Source: Bacteroidia bacterium (GTDB taxonomy: Bacteria > Bacteroidota > Bacteroidia > NS11-12g > UBA955). Taken from it: DNA of 64,000 nucleotides. The notes under the pieces are model-generated. The model was not told the origin of the DNA. It did not search any database and worked only from the letters and a program-made list of their open reading frames with translations. Position numbers and translations under genes: made by a program. The stretch lies in assembly GCA_023653095.1 (NCBI GenBank), contig JAMNXP010000001.1, positions 512,853 to 576,852 of the forward strand, written 5' to 3'. Of this stretch, positions 17,373-27,831 are shown piece after piece (position 1 is the first letter of the stretch; the number at the start of each line of letters is the position of its first letter).

Positions 17373-18209
17373 ATCTTGTGCTTTGCGTTTCTCTACTCTT
17401 TTTGCAATTTGGATACCCACAACATATAAAGACATGAGCGGAAGTCCCAATAAAAGCTGAGAAAACATATCGGGCGATGGCGTAGCAATACCTGCAATAA
17501 TAAATATGATTACCGCAGCATACCTCCAGTATTTTTTCAATAAATCAGAGGTTACTAAACCTATGCTAGCCAAAATATATATGAGAACAGGCAGTTCAAA
17601 TACCAGTCCTGTTGCCAAACTCATGAAACTCACAAACCCGGTCACTGATGAAATGGTGATGATATTTTGTATGTTCTCGTTCAAAGAATAGGTTAATAAA
17701 AAATTAGTGGCGACGGGCACCAACAAAAAATAAGCGAATGCCACACCCGTGAAAAACAAAAGTGACACTACAAACAAACTTCTTTGAACTCGTTTCACTT
17801 CTTTGAGATTAAGCGCAGGGCGCACAAACGCCCATAACTGCCATACAACCATAGGAAAGCTCGCAATGGCACCCACCACAAACGATATTTTAAAAGCACT
17901 CACAAATTGACCTTGAATTTGTTGACTTTGCATGGAAAGCTTGGGAGGCGTCCAACAAAGGGCATCGGAATTGGTGAATAATCGGCCAGCTTTGCAGAAG
18001 AATTCATATCCCCAGAAACCGGGCTCGAAGGGTGACATCACAATCAGATTGAAAATGTCTTCCACAAATACGAAGCAAATGATGGTAGCGACAATGAGGA
18101 TGTAGGCAATTTTCACCAGACGTGCACGAAGCTCATCGAGGTGATCAAAGAACCCCATACTTTTGTCATCGGGGTAAAGTTCGTCAGCGTCTACCTGATC
18201 GAGTGGCAT
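17370..18209 (-). CDS. tatC: Twin-arginine translocase subunit TatC
   Basis: Core receptor of the Tat pathway that exports folded proteins across the inner membrane. A cytosolic N-terminus with the conserved MGFFDHLDELRARLVK stretch is followed by six membrane segments, including the family mark FxxxVLIPF-like region and PSPDMFSQLLLGLPLMSLY near the end. 279 residues is slightly longer than E. coli TatC because of a periplasmic loop at about 65-100. The ATG is preceded by GATCTTTG 4 nt upstream, similar to the box of fabG. Confidence 0.95.
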   Translation of the reverse strand: MPLDQVDADELYPDDKSMGFFDHLDELRARLVKIAYILIVATIICFVFVEDIFNLIVMSPFEPGFWGYEFFCKAGRLFTNSDALCWTPPKLSMQSQQIQGQFVSAFKISFVVGAIASFPMVVWQLWAFVRPALNLKEVKRVQRSLFVVSLLFFTGVAFAYFLLVPVATNFLLTYSLNENIQNIITISSVTGFVSFMSLATGLVFELPVLIYILASIGLVTSDLLKKYWRYAAVIIFIIAGIATPSPDMFSQLLLGLPLMSLYVVGIQIAKRVEKRKAQD

Positions 18210-18228
18210 TTTGCAAAGATCGTGAAAA

Positions 18229-18972
18229 TTACATCAACATACCGCCACAAACCGACAGAGTTTGTCCAGTAACGTATGAACTCATATCTGAAGCCAGGAA
18301 CATGCACACATTGGCAACATCGTCTGGGGTACCACCGCGTTTCAACGGAATAGTATTTATCCAACCTTGCTTTACTTCTTCATTCAAGACGTGGGTCATT
18401 TCGGTCTCAATAAAACCTGGAGCCACCGCATTGCATCGCACATTTCTAGAACCCAATTCTTTGGCAATACTCTTGGTAAATCCAATCATACCCGCCTTCG
18501 ACGCCGCATAGTTTGCTTGTCCGGCGTTACCTGTAACACCCACAACTGAGGTCATATTGATGATAGAACCAGCCTTATTTCCCAAGAAATGTTTCAACAT
18601 GGCTTTGGTTAAATTGAACGCAGATTTTAGGTTGGTATTGATGACTTCATCCCACTGTTCTTCGGTCATACGGAGCATGAGCGTATCGCGGGTAATTCCA
18701 GCGTTGTTAATGAGGACATCAACACGGGAAAAATCGGCAATGACTTGAGTGGCCAACTCTTCGCTTTGTTTAAAGTCGGCCGCATTGCTTTGGTAACCTT
18801 TTGCTTTTATGCCGTATTTTTCGATCAATTCTTTTTCAAACGCTTGTGCTTTTTCAACAGAGCTAGCGAAGGTAAAAGCGATATTACATCCATTTTTTGC
18901 AAAAACTTCGGCGATGCCTTTCCCGATTCCACGAGAAGCACCGGTAATGAGCGCGGTTTTTCCGTTAAGCAT
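18229..18972 (-). CDS. fabG: 3-oxoacyl-ACP reductase FabG
   Basis: An NADPH-dependent reductase of fatty-acid elongation, short-chain dehydrogenase family. TGASRGIGKG near residue 11 binds the cofactor. NNAG (about 88), the catalytic Ser of NMTSVVG and YAASKAG (Tyr-x3-Lys, about 153) complete the active site, and the C-terminus VTGQTLSVCGGM is typical of FabG. 247 residues is the standard length. Followed by tatC 20 nt downstream. Confidence 0.93.
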   Translation of the reverse strand: MLNGKTALITGASRGIGKGIAEVFAKNGCNIAFTFASSVEKAQAFEKELIEKYGIKAKGYQSNAADFKQSEELATQVIADFSRVDVLINNAGITRDTLMLRMTEEQWDEVINTNLKSAFNLTKAMLKHFLGNKAGSIINMTSVVGVTGNAGQANYAASKAGMIGFTKSIAKELGSRNVRCNAVAPGFIETEMTHVLNEEVKQGWINTIPLKRGGTPDDVANVCMFLASDMSSYVTGQTLSVCGGMLM

Positions 18973-18976
18973 TTTG

Positions 18977-18984
18977 CAAAGATA
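18977..18984 (-). promoter_or_regulatory. -7 box of fabG adjoining the start codon
   Basis: TATCTTTG on the minus strand ends 4 nt before the fabG ATG (CAAA between them). This places the transcription start on the ATG. A clear -33 TTG is not seen. Confidence 0.4.
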
Positions 18985-18989
18985 GTGGA

Positions 18990-19130
18990 AATCGGTTTTC
19001 GGTGATCAGTGATTGGTGATCAGTTTTCGGTGATCGGTGGTCGGTGGTCGGTGGTCGGCTTTGCCGCTAAAAAAGGCGAAGCGTGAAACCTAGCGAAGCG
19101 TGAGTCCTAGCGAAGCGTGAGTCCTATCGA
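18990..19130. repeat. Compound intergenic repeat, copy 2
   Basis: Degenerate heptamers of the GGTGATC/GGTGGTC type (about 18993-19067), a GGC-tttGCCGCTAA element, then 17-mers close to AGCGAAGCGTGAGTCCT (19078-19130). Same order as copy 1 at 15208. The last, truncated 17-mer contains the TAG stop codon of the AlkB-like gene. Confidence 0.8.
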
Positions 19131-20170
19131 ATCCGTTCATTCATCACCCAAAACCACAACGGAAAAATGATGCTCAACACCATCATGCCGGGATAACCAG
19201 TGGGCATTTGTGGGGCATCGTCTGCGCTGATGAGGGTTTGGTATTTTTTGTTGGTTTTGTAATGATGGTATGAATGTCGAGAGAGTTCAAATAAAATGAG
19301 ACGACCTATTAAATGGTCTGAGTTCCAAGAATGGTGGTGCTCTACCCTTTCGTAGTAGCCCGATTCGAGTTTTTTGCGCATCAATCCGTAGTGCTCAATG
19401 TAATTGATGGTTTCAAGGAGTATGGCGCCAACCAAGGCTGCTGCCCAGACGGCGAGAACGACAAAATATCCCCCGAAAAAATAAACCACAACCAAAAAGG
19501 CCAGCTGAATGAGTTGAAATTGAAGCATCTCATTTCGAAGGCTGAAGCGGGAAAAACCGTTGCGCTGAAGTCGATCAAACTCGAGGTGCCAAGCGCTGAC
19601 CCAGGTCTGGAACATGGAGCGAATCCAAAAAATCTGAACGGGCTCGTTGAAGCGGGCGGTAGACGGGTCTTCGGGAGTGGCCACCGACTTGTGATGTCCG
19701 CGGTTGTGCTCAATGAAAAAGTGCATATATAGGGAACTCAGCAGCAGCGCTTTAGCCAAAAATTGTTCCATTTTGTTGGTCCGATGTCCGAGTTCGTGCG
19801 CCACATTGATGCCAAAAGATCCGCACAAAATACCCATTGCGAAGATACGCCCGAGGATTTCGGAAGTGCTGAGTTGATCTTCGGGGGACGCGTGGACGTT
19901 CAACTTCATGGTGTAGGCAAAGTAGGCCAAGGTGAACCATTGAAAAGGCACCACGAGGTAGAGAATCCAGTCGTAGAGCGGATCTTTGGCCCGAAGTTCC
20001 AGTTCATCTTCGTTAATTTTGGCTTGTTTGACACCCAATATCCATTCGAGTAGCGGAATAAATCCAAACACAAACACGGTTCCGAACCACGTCAACCAGC
20101 CGTTCTGCGTGAGCGACACCCAAATTGCGGCGGCAGGCACAAAGGTGAAGAGGTATTTGAGGGGTTTCAT
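19124..20170 (-). CDS. AlkB-like alkane/fatty-acid monooxygenase
   Basis: A membrane di-iron enzyme of 348 residues with five to six hydrophobic helices. All histidine boxes of the alkane 1-monooxygenase family are present: HELGHR, HNRGHHKSVAT, a central NYIEHYGL and RHSYHHY. It would hydroxylate alkanes or related hydrocarbon chains at a terminal carbon, using rubredoxin as electron donor. No rubredoxin gene is adjacent, so the physiological substrate is open. Divergent from recG. Confidence 0.88.
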   Translation of the reverse strand: MKPLKYLFTFVPAAAIWVSLTQNGWLTWFGTVFVFGFIPLLEWILGVKQAKINEDELELRAKDPLYDWILYLVVPFQWFTLAYFAYTMKLNVHASPEDQLSTSEILGRIFAMGILCGSFGINVAHELGHRTNKMEQFLAKALLLSSLYMHFFIEHNRGHHKSVATPEDPSTARFNEPVQIFWIRSMFQTWVSAWHLEFDRLQRNGFSRFSLRNEMLQFQLIQLAFLVVVYFFGGYFVVLAVWAAALVGAILLETINYIEHYGLMRKKLESGYYERVEHHHSWNSDHLIGRLILFELSRHSYHHYKTNKKYQTLISADDAPQMPTGYPGMMVLSIIFPLWFWVMNERIR

Positions 20171-20243
20171 GGGTTAAGTGATGGTATATTTTGCAATTAA
20201 GGAAATATTTTTGTTTTGCACAATATTCAAATGTATGGCTTAG

Positions 20244-20276
20244 TTGAAACTCTAACAGCTGTTTCCCCTATTTTTG
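20244..20276 (+). promoter_or_regulatory. recG promoter
   Basis: TTG at 20244-20246, 22 nt, TATTTTTG at 20269-20276, then 4 nt to the ATG at 20281. Predicts a leaderless transcript. Confidence 0.5.
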
Positions 20277-20280
20277 CATC

Positions 20281-22383
20281 ATGCCCACCTCGCTCGATAC
20301 CAAAATTGAGTTTCTCAAAGGTGTTGGTCCCGCCAAAGCGCAGGCCCTCAATACCGAGCTGGGCATTTTTACCGTGGCTGACCTCCTCAGTCATTATCCC
20401 TTTCGACATGAAGATCGATCGCAGATTATGGCCGTGGCCGAACTGAAGAACTTTGTAGATATTGGAGTGCAACTGGTGGGGAAAATCATTCCCGAAGGAC
20501 TTACCGGTCAAGGGCCGGGGCGAAGATTTACTGCGGCTTTTAGAGATGCTACCGGCGAGTTGGACCTGGTCTGGTTTCAAGGTGCACAATGGATAGAAAA
20601 ATACCTCAAACCCAATGAAACCTACCTTCTGTATGGAAAGGTCAATGATTTTAAGGGTAAACTGAGCATAGTTCATCCTGAACTCGAAGTTCTAACCGCT
20701 GATTTTCAACCTTCGAGCTTGGGACTTGTACCCGTATACCCTCTCACAGAGTCGCTCAAACGAAAGCGAGTAGATAGTAAAATGTTGGCTCAACTGACGA
20801 AGATGGTGGTGGGGCAATCAGACTTCGCCATTGGAGAGAATCTTCCGCAGGAAATATGCAAGAAATTTCAATTTCCGAGCCGTACCGATGCGCTCCGAAT
20901 GTTGCATGCTCCCAAAAATGTAGCGTCCCTCGAAACAGCAAAAAAAAGACTCAAATTCGAGGAATTGTTTTATCTGCAGCTCAGACATCTACAACTGAAA
21001 GGAAACCGAAATAGGACGTATAAAGGAGTCATTTTTGACCAAGTTGGGAAACATTTCAACGAGTTTTATCAGAATCATCTTCCGTTTGAATTGACCAATG
21101 CTCAGAAACGAGTGATCAAGGAAATCAGACAAGACGTTCGCACTGGAAAGCAGATGAACCGGCTGCTTCAAGGGGATGTGGGCTCCGGAAAAACCATGGT
21201 AGCTACGCTGTGCATGCTGCTCGCACTTGATAATGGATTCCAAGCCTGCATGATGGCGCCCACCGAGATTTTGGCTACTCAACATTATTTTTCGGTGAGT
21301 GAATCGCTGTTGCCTTTGGGACTTAGAGTTGAATTACTGACGGGATCCACCACAAAAAAACGTAGAAAAGAACTTTTAGAAGCCAATGCCTCCGGCGAAA
21401 TAGATATTTTAATTGGCACACATGCTTTGTTGGAAGAAGATGTGGCTTTTCAAAACCTCGGATTTGTGGTCATCGATGAACAACATCGATTTGGTGTAGC
21501 TCAACGGGCTAGGCTCTGGAAAAAAGGAAAAGTGTTACCACACATCTTGGTCATGACTGCTACTCCCATACCCAGAACGCTGGCCATGACTGTTTATGGC
21601 GATTTGGATGTGAGTATCATAGATGAACTTCCCAAGGGAAGAAAACCCATCAAAACAGTGCACAGGAATGAAGCCATGCGAACCTCGGTGATGGATTTTA
21701 TCAAAGATGAAATTGCCCGCGGCAGACAGATATATTACGTATTCCCGCTGATTGACGACTCTCCCAAACTGGAACTTAAAAGCTTAATGTCGGGCTACGA
21801 CATGGTAACAGAATTTCTTCCGCCGCCCGATTTCAAATACAGTTTGCTTCACGGAAAGATGAAACCGTCGGAAAAAGACAGCGAAATGTCGAAATTTAAA
21901 AACGGCGCTACCGATATCATGATTGCTACCACGGTGATTGAAGTGGGTGTGAATGTGCCCAACGCATCGGTGATGGTCATTGAAAATGCGGAGCGATTCG
22001 GATTATCGCAGTTGCATCAGCTGAGGGGACGTGTGGGAAGAGGCGCTGAACAGAGCTATTGTATATTAATTACGGGACATAAACTTTCCGAAAATGGCAA
22101 AAAACGCATTCAAACCATGGTGCGCACCAACGATGGATTTGAAATTGCCCAGGTGGACTTGGATTTAAGGGGTCCGGGCGAGTTGGATGGCACCAAACAA
22201 AGCGGCATTTTAGACCTTAAATTGGCCGACATCAGGCAGGATGAAGCCATTTTAATCGCTGCACGACATGAAGCCGTGAATTGGCTCGAAAAAGACGAAA
22301 TGTTGATGCTGCCAGAAAGCGAACCCATCAGATACGAATTATCAAAAACACCCAACAGAACAATTTGGTCTAAAATTTCTTAA
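20281..22383 (+). CDS. recG: ATP-dependent DNA helicase RecG
   Basis: A 700-residue branch-migrating helicase that regresses stalled forks and processes Holliday junctions. The N-terminal wedge/OB domain (to about 250) includes LKGVGPAKAQ. The helicase core follows with Walker A GDVGSGKT (about 298), DEQH (about 398), MTATPIPRTL and the C-terminal QLRGRVGRG. Length and order are as in other RecG proteins. It stands alone before mlaE, 26 nt away. Confidence 0.96.
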   Translation: MPTSLDTKIEFLKGVGPAKAQALNTELGIFTVADLLSHYPFRHEDRSQIMAVAELKNFVDIGVQLVGKIIPEGLTGQGPGRRFTAAFRDATGELDLVWFQGAQWIEKYLKPNETYLLYGKVNDFKGKLSIVHPELEVLTADFQPSSLGLVPVYPLTESLKRKRVDSKMLAQLTKMVVGQSDFAIGENLPQEICKKFQFPSRTDALRMLHAPKNVASLETAKKRLKFEELFYLQLRHLQLKGNRNRTYKGVIFDQVGKHFNEFYQNHLPFELTNAQKRVIKEIRQDVRTGKQMNRLLQGDVGSGKTMVATLCMLLALDNGFQACMMAPTEILATQHYFSVSESLLPLGLRVELLTGSTTKKRRKELLEANASGEIDILIGTHALLEEDVAFQNLGFVVIDEQHRFGVAQRARLWKKGKVLPHILVMTATPIPRTLAMTVYGDLDVSIIDELPKGRKPIKTVHRNEAMRTSVMDFIKDEIARGRQIYYVFPLIDDSPKLELKSLMSGYDMVTEFLPPPDFKYSLLHGKMKPSEKDSEMSKFKNGATDIMIATTVIEVGVNVPNASVMVIENAERFGLSQLHQLRGRVGRGAEQSYCILITGHKLSENGKKRIQTMVRTNDGFEIAQVDLDLRGPGELDGTKQSGILDLKLADIRQDEAILIAARHEAVNWLEKDEMLMLPESEPIRYELSKTPNRTIWSKIS

Positions 22384-22409
22384 ATAATCAGTAACTTCAC
22401 CCCTCGAAA

Positions 22410-23174
22410 ATGAACTTTTTTACCGAAATCGGTCGATTCATGATTTTCATGAAATACGTCATGAAAAGACCTCAAAAATGGTCGGTTTTTTGGAAGATTA
22501 CCTTCCGAGAAATGCACAACATTGGCATCGAATCGTTGTTGGTTGTTACTTTAATTGCGTTCTTCTTGGGCGCAGTAACCACCATTCAAACGGCCAACCA
22601 ATTGTTAACGCCCAGCGATCTATTCCCTACCCAATTGATTCCAAAGTTTGTGGTTGGATCTGTGGTGAGTACCAGTGCCATTCTTGAATTGGCGCCCACC
22701 ATCACCTGTTTGGTGTTAGCGGGTAAGGTTGGTGCGAACATTGCATCAGAAATAGGCAACAAGAAAATCTCTGAACAAATTGATGCTTACGAAGTTATGG
22801 GAATCAACAGCGCTTCTTTTGTGGCCTTGCCCAAAATTGTTGCAGGATTGATTATGATCCCTTCGTTGATTATTGCGGCGAACTTTTTACTGATGACCGG
22901 CGGTGCCGTTGCTACAAAATTCACTTCTGCCCTATCCTTTGACGATCTAATTGAGGGTGCTAGAATGGTTTTTCATCCTGAATATGTTCAAATCATGATG
23001 ATCAAATCGTTCATTTTCGCCTTTATTATCACCAGTCTGAGCTCCTATCAAGGTTATTACACCGAAGGCGGCGCCTTGGAAGTAGGTGCAGCCGGCACTT
23101 ACGCAGTTACACGTATTTGTATATTCATCTTGTTTTTTGACTTAGTAATTGCGCAGATTTTCTTGGGATTATGA
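22410..23174 (+). CDS. mlaE: MlaE-type phospholipid ABC transporter permease
   Basis: A 254-residue inner-membrane permease of the MlaE/YrbE family, which moves phospholipids between inner and outer membrane. Visible marks are FFLGAVTTIQTANQL, the central ELAPTITCLVLAGKVGANIASEIGNKKISEQIDA block and a late SSYQGYYTEGGALEVG. It overlaps the ATPase gene by 4 nt (ATGA). The substrate-binding MlaD/MCE gene is not in the window, as is common in Bacteroidota. Confidence 0.92.
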   Translation: MNFFTEIGRFMIFMKYVMKRPQKWSVFWKITFREMHNIGIESLLVVTLIAFFLGAVTTIQTANQLLTPSDLFPTQLIPKFVVGSVVSTSAILELAPTITCLVLAGKVGANIASEIGNKKISEQIDAYEVMGINSASFVALPKIVAGLIMIPSLIIAANFLLMTGGAVATKFTSALSFDDLIEGARMVFHPEYVQIMMIKSFIFAFIITSLSSYQGYYTEGGALEVGAAGTYAVTRICIFILFFDLVIAQIFLGL

Positions 23175-23902
23175 TAACGGTAGAATCAGTGGGGATTACT
23201 TTGGGAGGACGAAAAATCCTGACCAACATCAATGCGACTTTCCATCCTGGTGTCCCAAATTTGGTCATAGGGGCTAGCGGAAGCGGAAAAAGTGTGTTTT
23301 TAAAGTGTTTGGTGGGACTTCTAACTCCCCAAGAAGGTAAAATCTTGTATGATGAACAAGATTTCTTGTCGCTCGAATACGACCAAAAACAAGAACTTCG
23401 AAAGCAAATTGGAATGCTCTTCCAAAACAATGCTTTGTTTGACTCACTCACCGTTGAAGAAAACGTAGAATTTCCTTTGAAAATGTTCTCAGACATGTCC
23501 AAAGAGGAACGAAAACACCGCGTCAATGAGTGTTTGGCAAAAGTAAATTTGGTGAACTCCAATCATAAATTCCCTTCCGAAATATCGGGTGGAATGAAAA
23601 AACGGGTAGGCATTGCACGCGCCATCGCATTACCCATCAAATATTTATACTGTGACGAACCCAATAGCGGACTTGACCCGTTGACCAGTAGAGTCATTGA
23701 TGAACTGATTTTACAAATCACCACTGACTTGAATATCACCACGGTTATAAATTCTCACGACATGAAAACGGTTAATGACATTGGCGAAAACATCATCTTC
23801 ATTTACCAAGGACAAAAATGGTGGGAAGGGAATAAATCGATTTTGTCATCCGCTCGAGAAGAAAACCCTGAGTTAGATAACTTCTTTAGAGCGAGTTTTT
23901 AA
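23171..23902 (+). CDS. mlaF: MlaF-type ABC transporter ATPase
   Basis: Energises the MlaE permease. ABC-ATPase motifs in order: Walker A GASGSGKS (about 34-41), Q-loop LFQNN (about 85), signature SGGMKKRVGIARA (about 137), Walker B YLYCDEPNSGLDP (about 160) and the switch His in NSHD (about 195). 243 residues. Translationally coupled to mlaE. Its TAA stop shares a 4-nt palindromic TTAA with the stop of the convergent solute-binding gene. Confidence 0.93.
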   Translation: MITVESVGITLGGRKILTNINATFHPGVPNLVIGASGSGKSVFLKCLVGLLTPQEGKILYDEQDFLSLEYDQKQELRKQIGMLFQNNALFDSLTVEENVEFPLKMFSDMSKEERKHRVNECLAKVNLVNSNHKFPSEISGGMKKRVGIARAIALPIKYLYCDEPNSGLDPLTSRVIDELILQITTDLNITTVINSHDMKTVNDIGENIIFIYQGQKWWEGNKSILSSAREENPELDNFFRASF

Positions 23903-25578
23903 CTTTTCGAAACCCGTCTCAAATCCAGACGGTTGATAGGGTCATTGCTCAATCCCTTGACGTTCTTCTGCATCAATCTCAAACTTTTATCAAAATAAAG
24001 CAGTATAAAAGGAGCTTCATCGCTCAAGATTTTATTGGCTTTATTGATGCTTGCGTTTCGCTTTAAAATATCTTCTGGAGTTCTCACAACTCCGGTAGAA
24101 ATCTCATCGTACAATTGATCAAATTCTTTCGAAACGAAGCGGGTATAATTCGGTCCAAAGGGCACCAAATAGGGCGAATAAAAACAACCTAAGTAGTTTT
24201 CAGCATCTGGATAATCAGCAATCCACGAACCTCTGAACATACCCAAATCACCCTTTTCTCGCAGCTGTCTCAACATTCCCCCGGTCTGCAGCTCAATGGC
24301 CACATCTACGTTCAACGTTTTCTTCCACGTATTTTGAAGCATCACGGCAATGTCTAGGTAATCTGCGGTGGTAGTTAAACTGATTTTTGCGAATTTTTTG
24401 GGATTTTTAAAGTATTCACTTTTTTGAAATTCACTTAAACTATTCTCATGCTGCTTTGCAGTCGTTATTTCATCACCCAACAACGATGGAGGAACAAAAC
24501 CATAAACATTATTTACTGCCTCACTTCCCAATCCGTTACGGAAAAACCTCAAAATTTCTGGTCGATTTACGGATAATTGCAACGCTTTTCTCAAATGTTT
24601 ATCCGTGAAGGGATTAGGCTTCCCCTTCAACGTATCCCCCAAGTAAAATCCAATGTATTCGGTATTTAAAAAGTCAGTCACCACGGCATTGATTCTCTTT
24701 TGGTAATCCTCTTTGATGCTGCCGTCTTGATTGAGAAGTTTGTTCTTAAACGATCCATCAATACCGTTGAAAAAATCATATTGTCCCGCCATAAACTGCA
24801 TGAATGCGGTTTGTTTGTTTTTCACAAAGGTCACATTGACGGCATCCAACAATGGCAAACGTTGATCGCCATCAAACACAAAATACTGGGGATTCTTGAG
24901 CATAACCAACTTCACGTCGGTTTCCCACCTTCTCAAATAAAAGGGTCCAGCACCCACGGGTTGTTGCGACAGTCTACCTTCAGACCAATTTTGGGTGAAT
25001 TCTGGAACAATCCAACAATAGTTTGTAGCCAAAAGTGATAAAAATGCGGGGGCGGGTTCTTTGAGGGATATCTGCACGGTGGAGTCGTTCACAACCCTCG
25101 GTGCTTTATCCACATTGTTCATGACCCACATACCCGGAGATCCATTTTTGGGATTCATCAAGCGATTCAGGCTGTATACCACATCGTTAACTGTGACTTT
25201 TGAAAATTGAGGACTCAATTTACCATTTTGATTGGGTTCCACGAATGAAAAAAAGGCATCTGTGCGAATCACGAACTTATACACACGTCCGTCGGGACTA
25301 ATTTCCCAGTATTTACTGAGCCTTGGAACGGGCTGCAGTTTATCGTCTAATGCCACTAAACCCTCGTAAATTTGGGATCCAATCCATATTTCAGACTGTG
25401 ATTTGATGTAAATAGGATCTAGGGTATTGACCGAAACATCTTCATTGTAGCGAAAAACCTGGGCCTCCGAAATTTTATCCACATTTTTACAACGATTAAA
25501 ACCAAAAATCGTGAATAAAACGATGAGGGCAATGTTTCCAAATGTGCTGTGAGTTGAGATAACTTTGTTTGTTCGCAT
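23899..25578 (-). CDS. ABC transporter substrate-binding lipoprotein, family 5 (peptide/oligosaccharide type)
   Basis: A 559-residue periplasmic lipoprotein; a hydrophobic signal is followed by a Cys at about residue 30 (FGFNRC). The family-5 fold is recognisable from [31 protein letters not shown] near the N-terminus, [15 protein letters not shown], and late [13 protein letters not shown]. Such proteins capture peptides or similar ligands and deliver them to an inner-membrane ABC permease. No permease genes are adjacent. A possible -7 box TACTTTTG lies on the minus strand at 25611-25604. Confidence 0.85.
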   Translation of the reverse strand: MRTNKVISTHSTFGNIALIVLFTIFGFNRCKNVDKISEAQVFRYNEDVSVNTLDPIYIKSQSEIWIGSQIYEGLVALDDKLQPVPRLSKYWEISPDGRVYKFVIRTDAFFSFVEPNQNGKLSPQFSKVTVNDVVYSLNRLMNPKNGSPGMWVMNNVDKAPRVVNDSTVQISLKEPAPAFLSLLATNYCWIVPEFTQNWSEGRLSQQPVGAGPFYLRRWETDVKLVMLKNPQYFVFDGDQRLPLLDAVNVTFVKNKQTAFMQFMAGQYDFFNGIDGSFKNKLLNQDGSIKEDYQKRINAVVTDFLNTEYIGFYLGDTLKGKPNPFTDKHLRKALQLSVNRPEILRFFRNGLGSEAVNNVYGFVPPSLLGDEITTAKQHENSLSEFQKSEYFKNPKKFAKISLTTTADYLDIAVMLQNTWKKTLNVDVAIELQTGGMLRQLREKGDLGMFRGSWIADYPDAENYLGCFYSPYLVPFGPNYTRFVSKEFDQLYDEISTGVVRTPEDILKRNASINKANKILSDEAPFILLYFDKSLRLMQKNVKGLSNDPINRLDLRRVSKS

Positions 25579-25650
25579 ACTACGAAAGACTTCGGGTATG
25601 AGGCAAAAGTAAACTTTTTAAACAATAGCACCACTGAAAACACTTGTAAA

Positions 25651-26448
25651 ATGGGAAAAATCATAGCCATCGCCAATCAAAAAGGAGGAGTAGGAAAAAC
25701 CACTTCGGCCATCAATTTAGCCGCTAGTTTGGCCGTTCTGGAATACAAAACACTGCTGGTAGATGCAGATCCTCAAGCAAACTCCACTTCGGGAATTGGC
25801 ATGAACCCAAAGAACATCAAATTGGGTTTGTATGAGTGTTTGGTTCAAGATATCCGTCCCCAAGACGTCATAATGTCAACCGAAACCCCGTTTCTTGACA
25901 TCATGCCTTCAAACATTGACTTGGTGGGTGCTGAAATTGAATTCTTAGATCTTCCCAACCGCGAAAAAATCATGGAAGGACTATTGAAACCGCTTAAAAA
26001 TCAATACGACTTCATCATCATTGATTGTTCTCCTTCTTTGGGATTGATAACCACCAACGCCTTGGTAGCGGCAGACAGCGTGGTAATTCCCGTGCAATGC
26101 GAATATTTCGCTTTGGAAGGATTGGGCAAACTGCTTAATACCATTAAAATCATCCAAAACCACTTAAACAGACACCTTGAAATTGAGGGTATTTTGTTGA
26201 CCATGTACGATGCGCGTTTGCGCCTATGCAACCAAGTAGTTGACGACGTAAAAACTCACTTCCAAGACATCGTATTTGATACCATCATCCAGAGAAACAC
26301 TAAATTAGGGGAAGCCCCAAGTTTTGGTGTCCCTGTAATTTATCACGACGCCGATAGCAAGGGCTCGATCAACTATTTGAACCTTGCAAAAGAAATATTA
26401 GTTAAAAATGGAATTATTGACACCACTGAAGAAACCTCTGTAGCATGA
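25651..26448 (+). CDS. parA: Chromosome-partitioning ATPase ParA (Soj)
   Basis: A 265-residue Walker-type ATPase that segregates the chromosome with ParB. The deviant Walker A KGGVGKTT is at residues 11-18, followed by [12 protein letters not shown] and [13 protein letters not shown]. No N-terminal HTH extension is present, which is the chromosomal type rather than the large plasmid type. Overlaps parB by 4 nt. Confidence 0.95.
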   Translation: MGKIIAIANQKGGVGKTTSAINLAASLAVLEYKTLLVDADPQANSTSGIGMNPKNIKLGLYECLVQDIRPQDVIMSTETPFLDIMPSNIDLVGAEIEFLDLPNREKIMEGLLKPLKNQYDFIIIDCSPSLGLITTNALVAADSVVIPVQCEYFALEGLGKLLNTIKIIQNHLNRHLEIEGILLTMYDARLRLCNQVVDDVKTHFQDIVFDTIIQRNTKLGEAPSFGVPVIYHDADSKGSINYLNLAKEILVKNGIIDTTEETSVA

Positions 26449-27344
26449 CACAAACCCCATTAAAGAAAAAGCCCGCTGGCCTAGGCCGTGGATTGAGCGC
26501 ATTATTAGAGTCCGCAGAATCAGAAAACACAGGTTCAAATGCAATTTCCTTAGGAAGCATTGCAATGATCCCCATTTCCAATATTGAAGCAAACCCTTTT
26601 CAACCTCGTACCGACTTTGAACCACAAGCCTTAGAAGAACTTGCATCATCTATTGGCATTCACGGGGTAATTCAACCCATCACCGTTCGTAAAATGGGCG
26701 GTGATAATTACCAAATCATCAGCGGCGAACGCAGAACCCGCGCAGCTATGATGTCGGGATTGACCCAAATCCCGGCCTACATTAGAACAGCAAACGATCA
26801 AGGCATGCTTGAAATGGCCTTGATTGAAAACATCCAACGTAGCGAACTAAACGCCATTGAAATAGCACTCAGTTATCAACGTCTTATAGAAGAATGTAGC
26901 CTAAAACAAGAAGAATTGGGCGAACGCGTGGGTAAAGAGCGAAGCACGGTAACGAACTACTTGAGATTGCTTAAACTTCCCGATGAAATTCAAATTGGAA
27001 TCAAGGAAGGTAAAATTTCTATGGGACACGCTCGTGCCATGATCAACCTACCTACCGAAGAGCATCAAATGGCACTTTACCGCGACATCATTGAGAATAA
27101 AATGTCGGTGCGCGATGTTGAATCAGCCGTAAAAGAAAAGAAGCAAAATCCAGAGAAAGACTTTGGACTGATCACCGGTACTGATTGGGATCCAGAAATT
27201 GACCGCATCACCGAAGAATTTCACCGTAGGTTAAAGTCGGCAGTGCATTTAAAGAATGGCTCAAAAGGAAAAGGTAAAATCGTTATTTCTTACAAGAATC
27301 GTGAAGATTTAGAGCGCATTCTTGACCTGATTCATGAGATTTAA
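26445..27344 (+). CDS. parB: Chromosome-partitioning protein ParB
   Basis: A 299-residue CTP-dependent clamp that loads on parS sites. Marks: [31 protein letters not shown] (the CTP/Arg patch), [17 protein letters not shown], and an HTH at [21 protein letters not shown]. The C-terminal dimer domain follows. No consensus parS was spotted near the gene. Its end overlaps the DUF5683 gene by 11 nt. Confidence 0.95.
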   Translation: MTQTPLKKKPAGLGRGLSALLESAESENTGSNAISLGSIAMIPISNIEANPFQPRTDFEPQALEELASSIGIHGVIQPITVRKMGGDNYQIISGERRTRAAMMSGLTQIPAYIRTANDQGMLEMALIENIQRSELNAIEIALSYQRLIEECSLKQEELGERVGKERSTVTNYLRLLKLPDEIQIGIKEGKISMGHARAMINLPTEEHQMALYRDIIENKMSVRDVESAVKEKKQNPEKDFGLITGTDWDPEIDRITEEFHRRLKSAVHLKNGSKGKGKIVISYKNREDLERILDLIHEI

Positions 27345-27831
27345 GGGAATAATTATATTGGCCATCTTGTTGTGTCATTCAGTTGACACACAGGCCCAGT
27401 CTGCTGATTCCATTCAAACTCAACCAAAAGTACATTCTCCGCATCTCGCATCGGTTTTATCTGCTGTGTTGCCAGGGGCTGGACAAGTCTACAATCAAAA
27501 GTATTGGAAGTTGCCCATCATTTATGGGGGATTGGCCTTTACGGGATATCAATTTGTACAAAATCGACAATTATTGCTGGATAGAAACCAACAATTTAGA
27601 GATTTGTATGCCGCTGGCTCCCAACCCACCCCACAACAAATGGATGAGCGCGACCAATATAGAGAGTTGCGTGACGGATACGGTATTGCGTTTGTAGCCA
27701 TTTATGCTTTACAGATTATTGATGCTACCGTTGATGCTCATTTTTTCAAATTCGATGTAAACCAAAAGCTGAGTTTACAGTTGTTACCCAATAACGGCAA
27801 CTTGGCTCAGATTCAATTTCAAATTCAATAA
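27334..27831 (+). CDS. DUF5683 family protein
   Basis: A 165-residue protein with an N-terminal signal peptide (cleavage near TQAQ), two further hydrophobic stretches and the family mark SVLSAVLPGAGQVYNQKYWKLPIIYGG. This family commonly follows parB in Bacteroidota; function unknown. It overlaps parB and its stop codon overlaps the ATG of the next gene (TAATG), so parA, parB, this gene and the TPR gene form one operon. Confidence 0.82.
   Translation: MRFKGIIILAILLCHSVDTQAQSADSIQTQPKVHSPHLASVLSAVLPGAGQVYNQKYWKLPIIYGGLAFTGYQFVQNRQLLLDRNQQFRDLYAAGSQPTPQQMDERDQYRELRDGYGIAFVAIYALQIIDATVDAHFFKFDVNQKLSLQLLPNNGNLAQIQFQIQ

Noticed and set aside
25651-27344. Plasmid partition locus or replication origin
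   Set aside because: The ParA is the short chromosomal type, the neighbours are core genes, and no origin repeats or parS consensus were seen.
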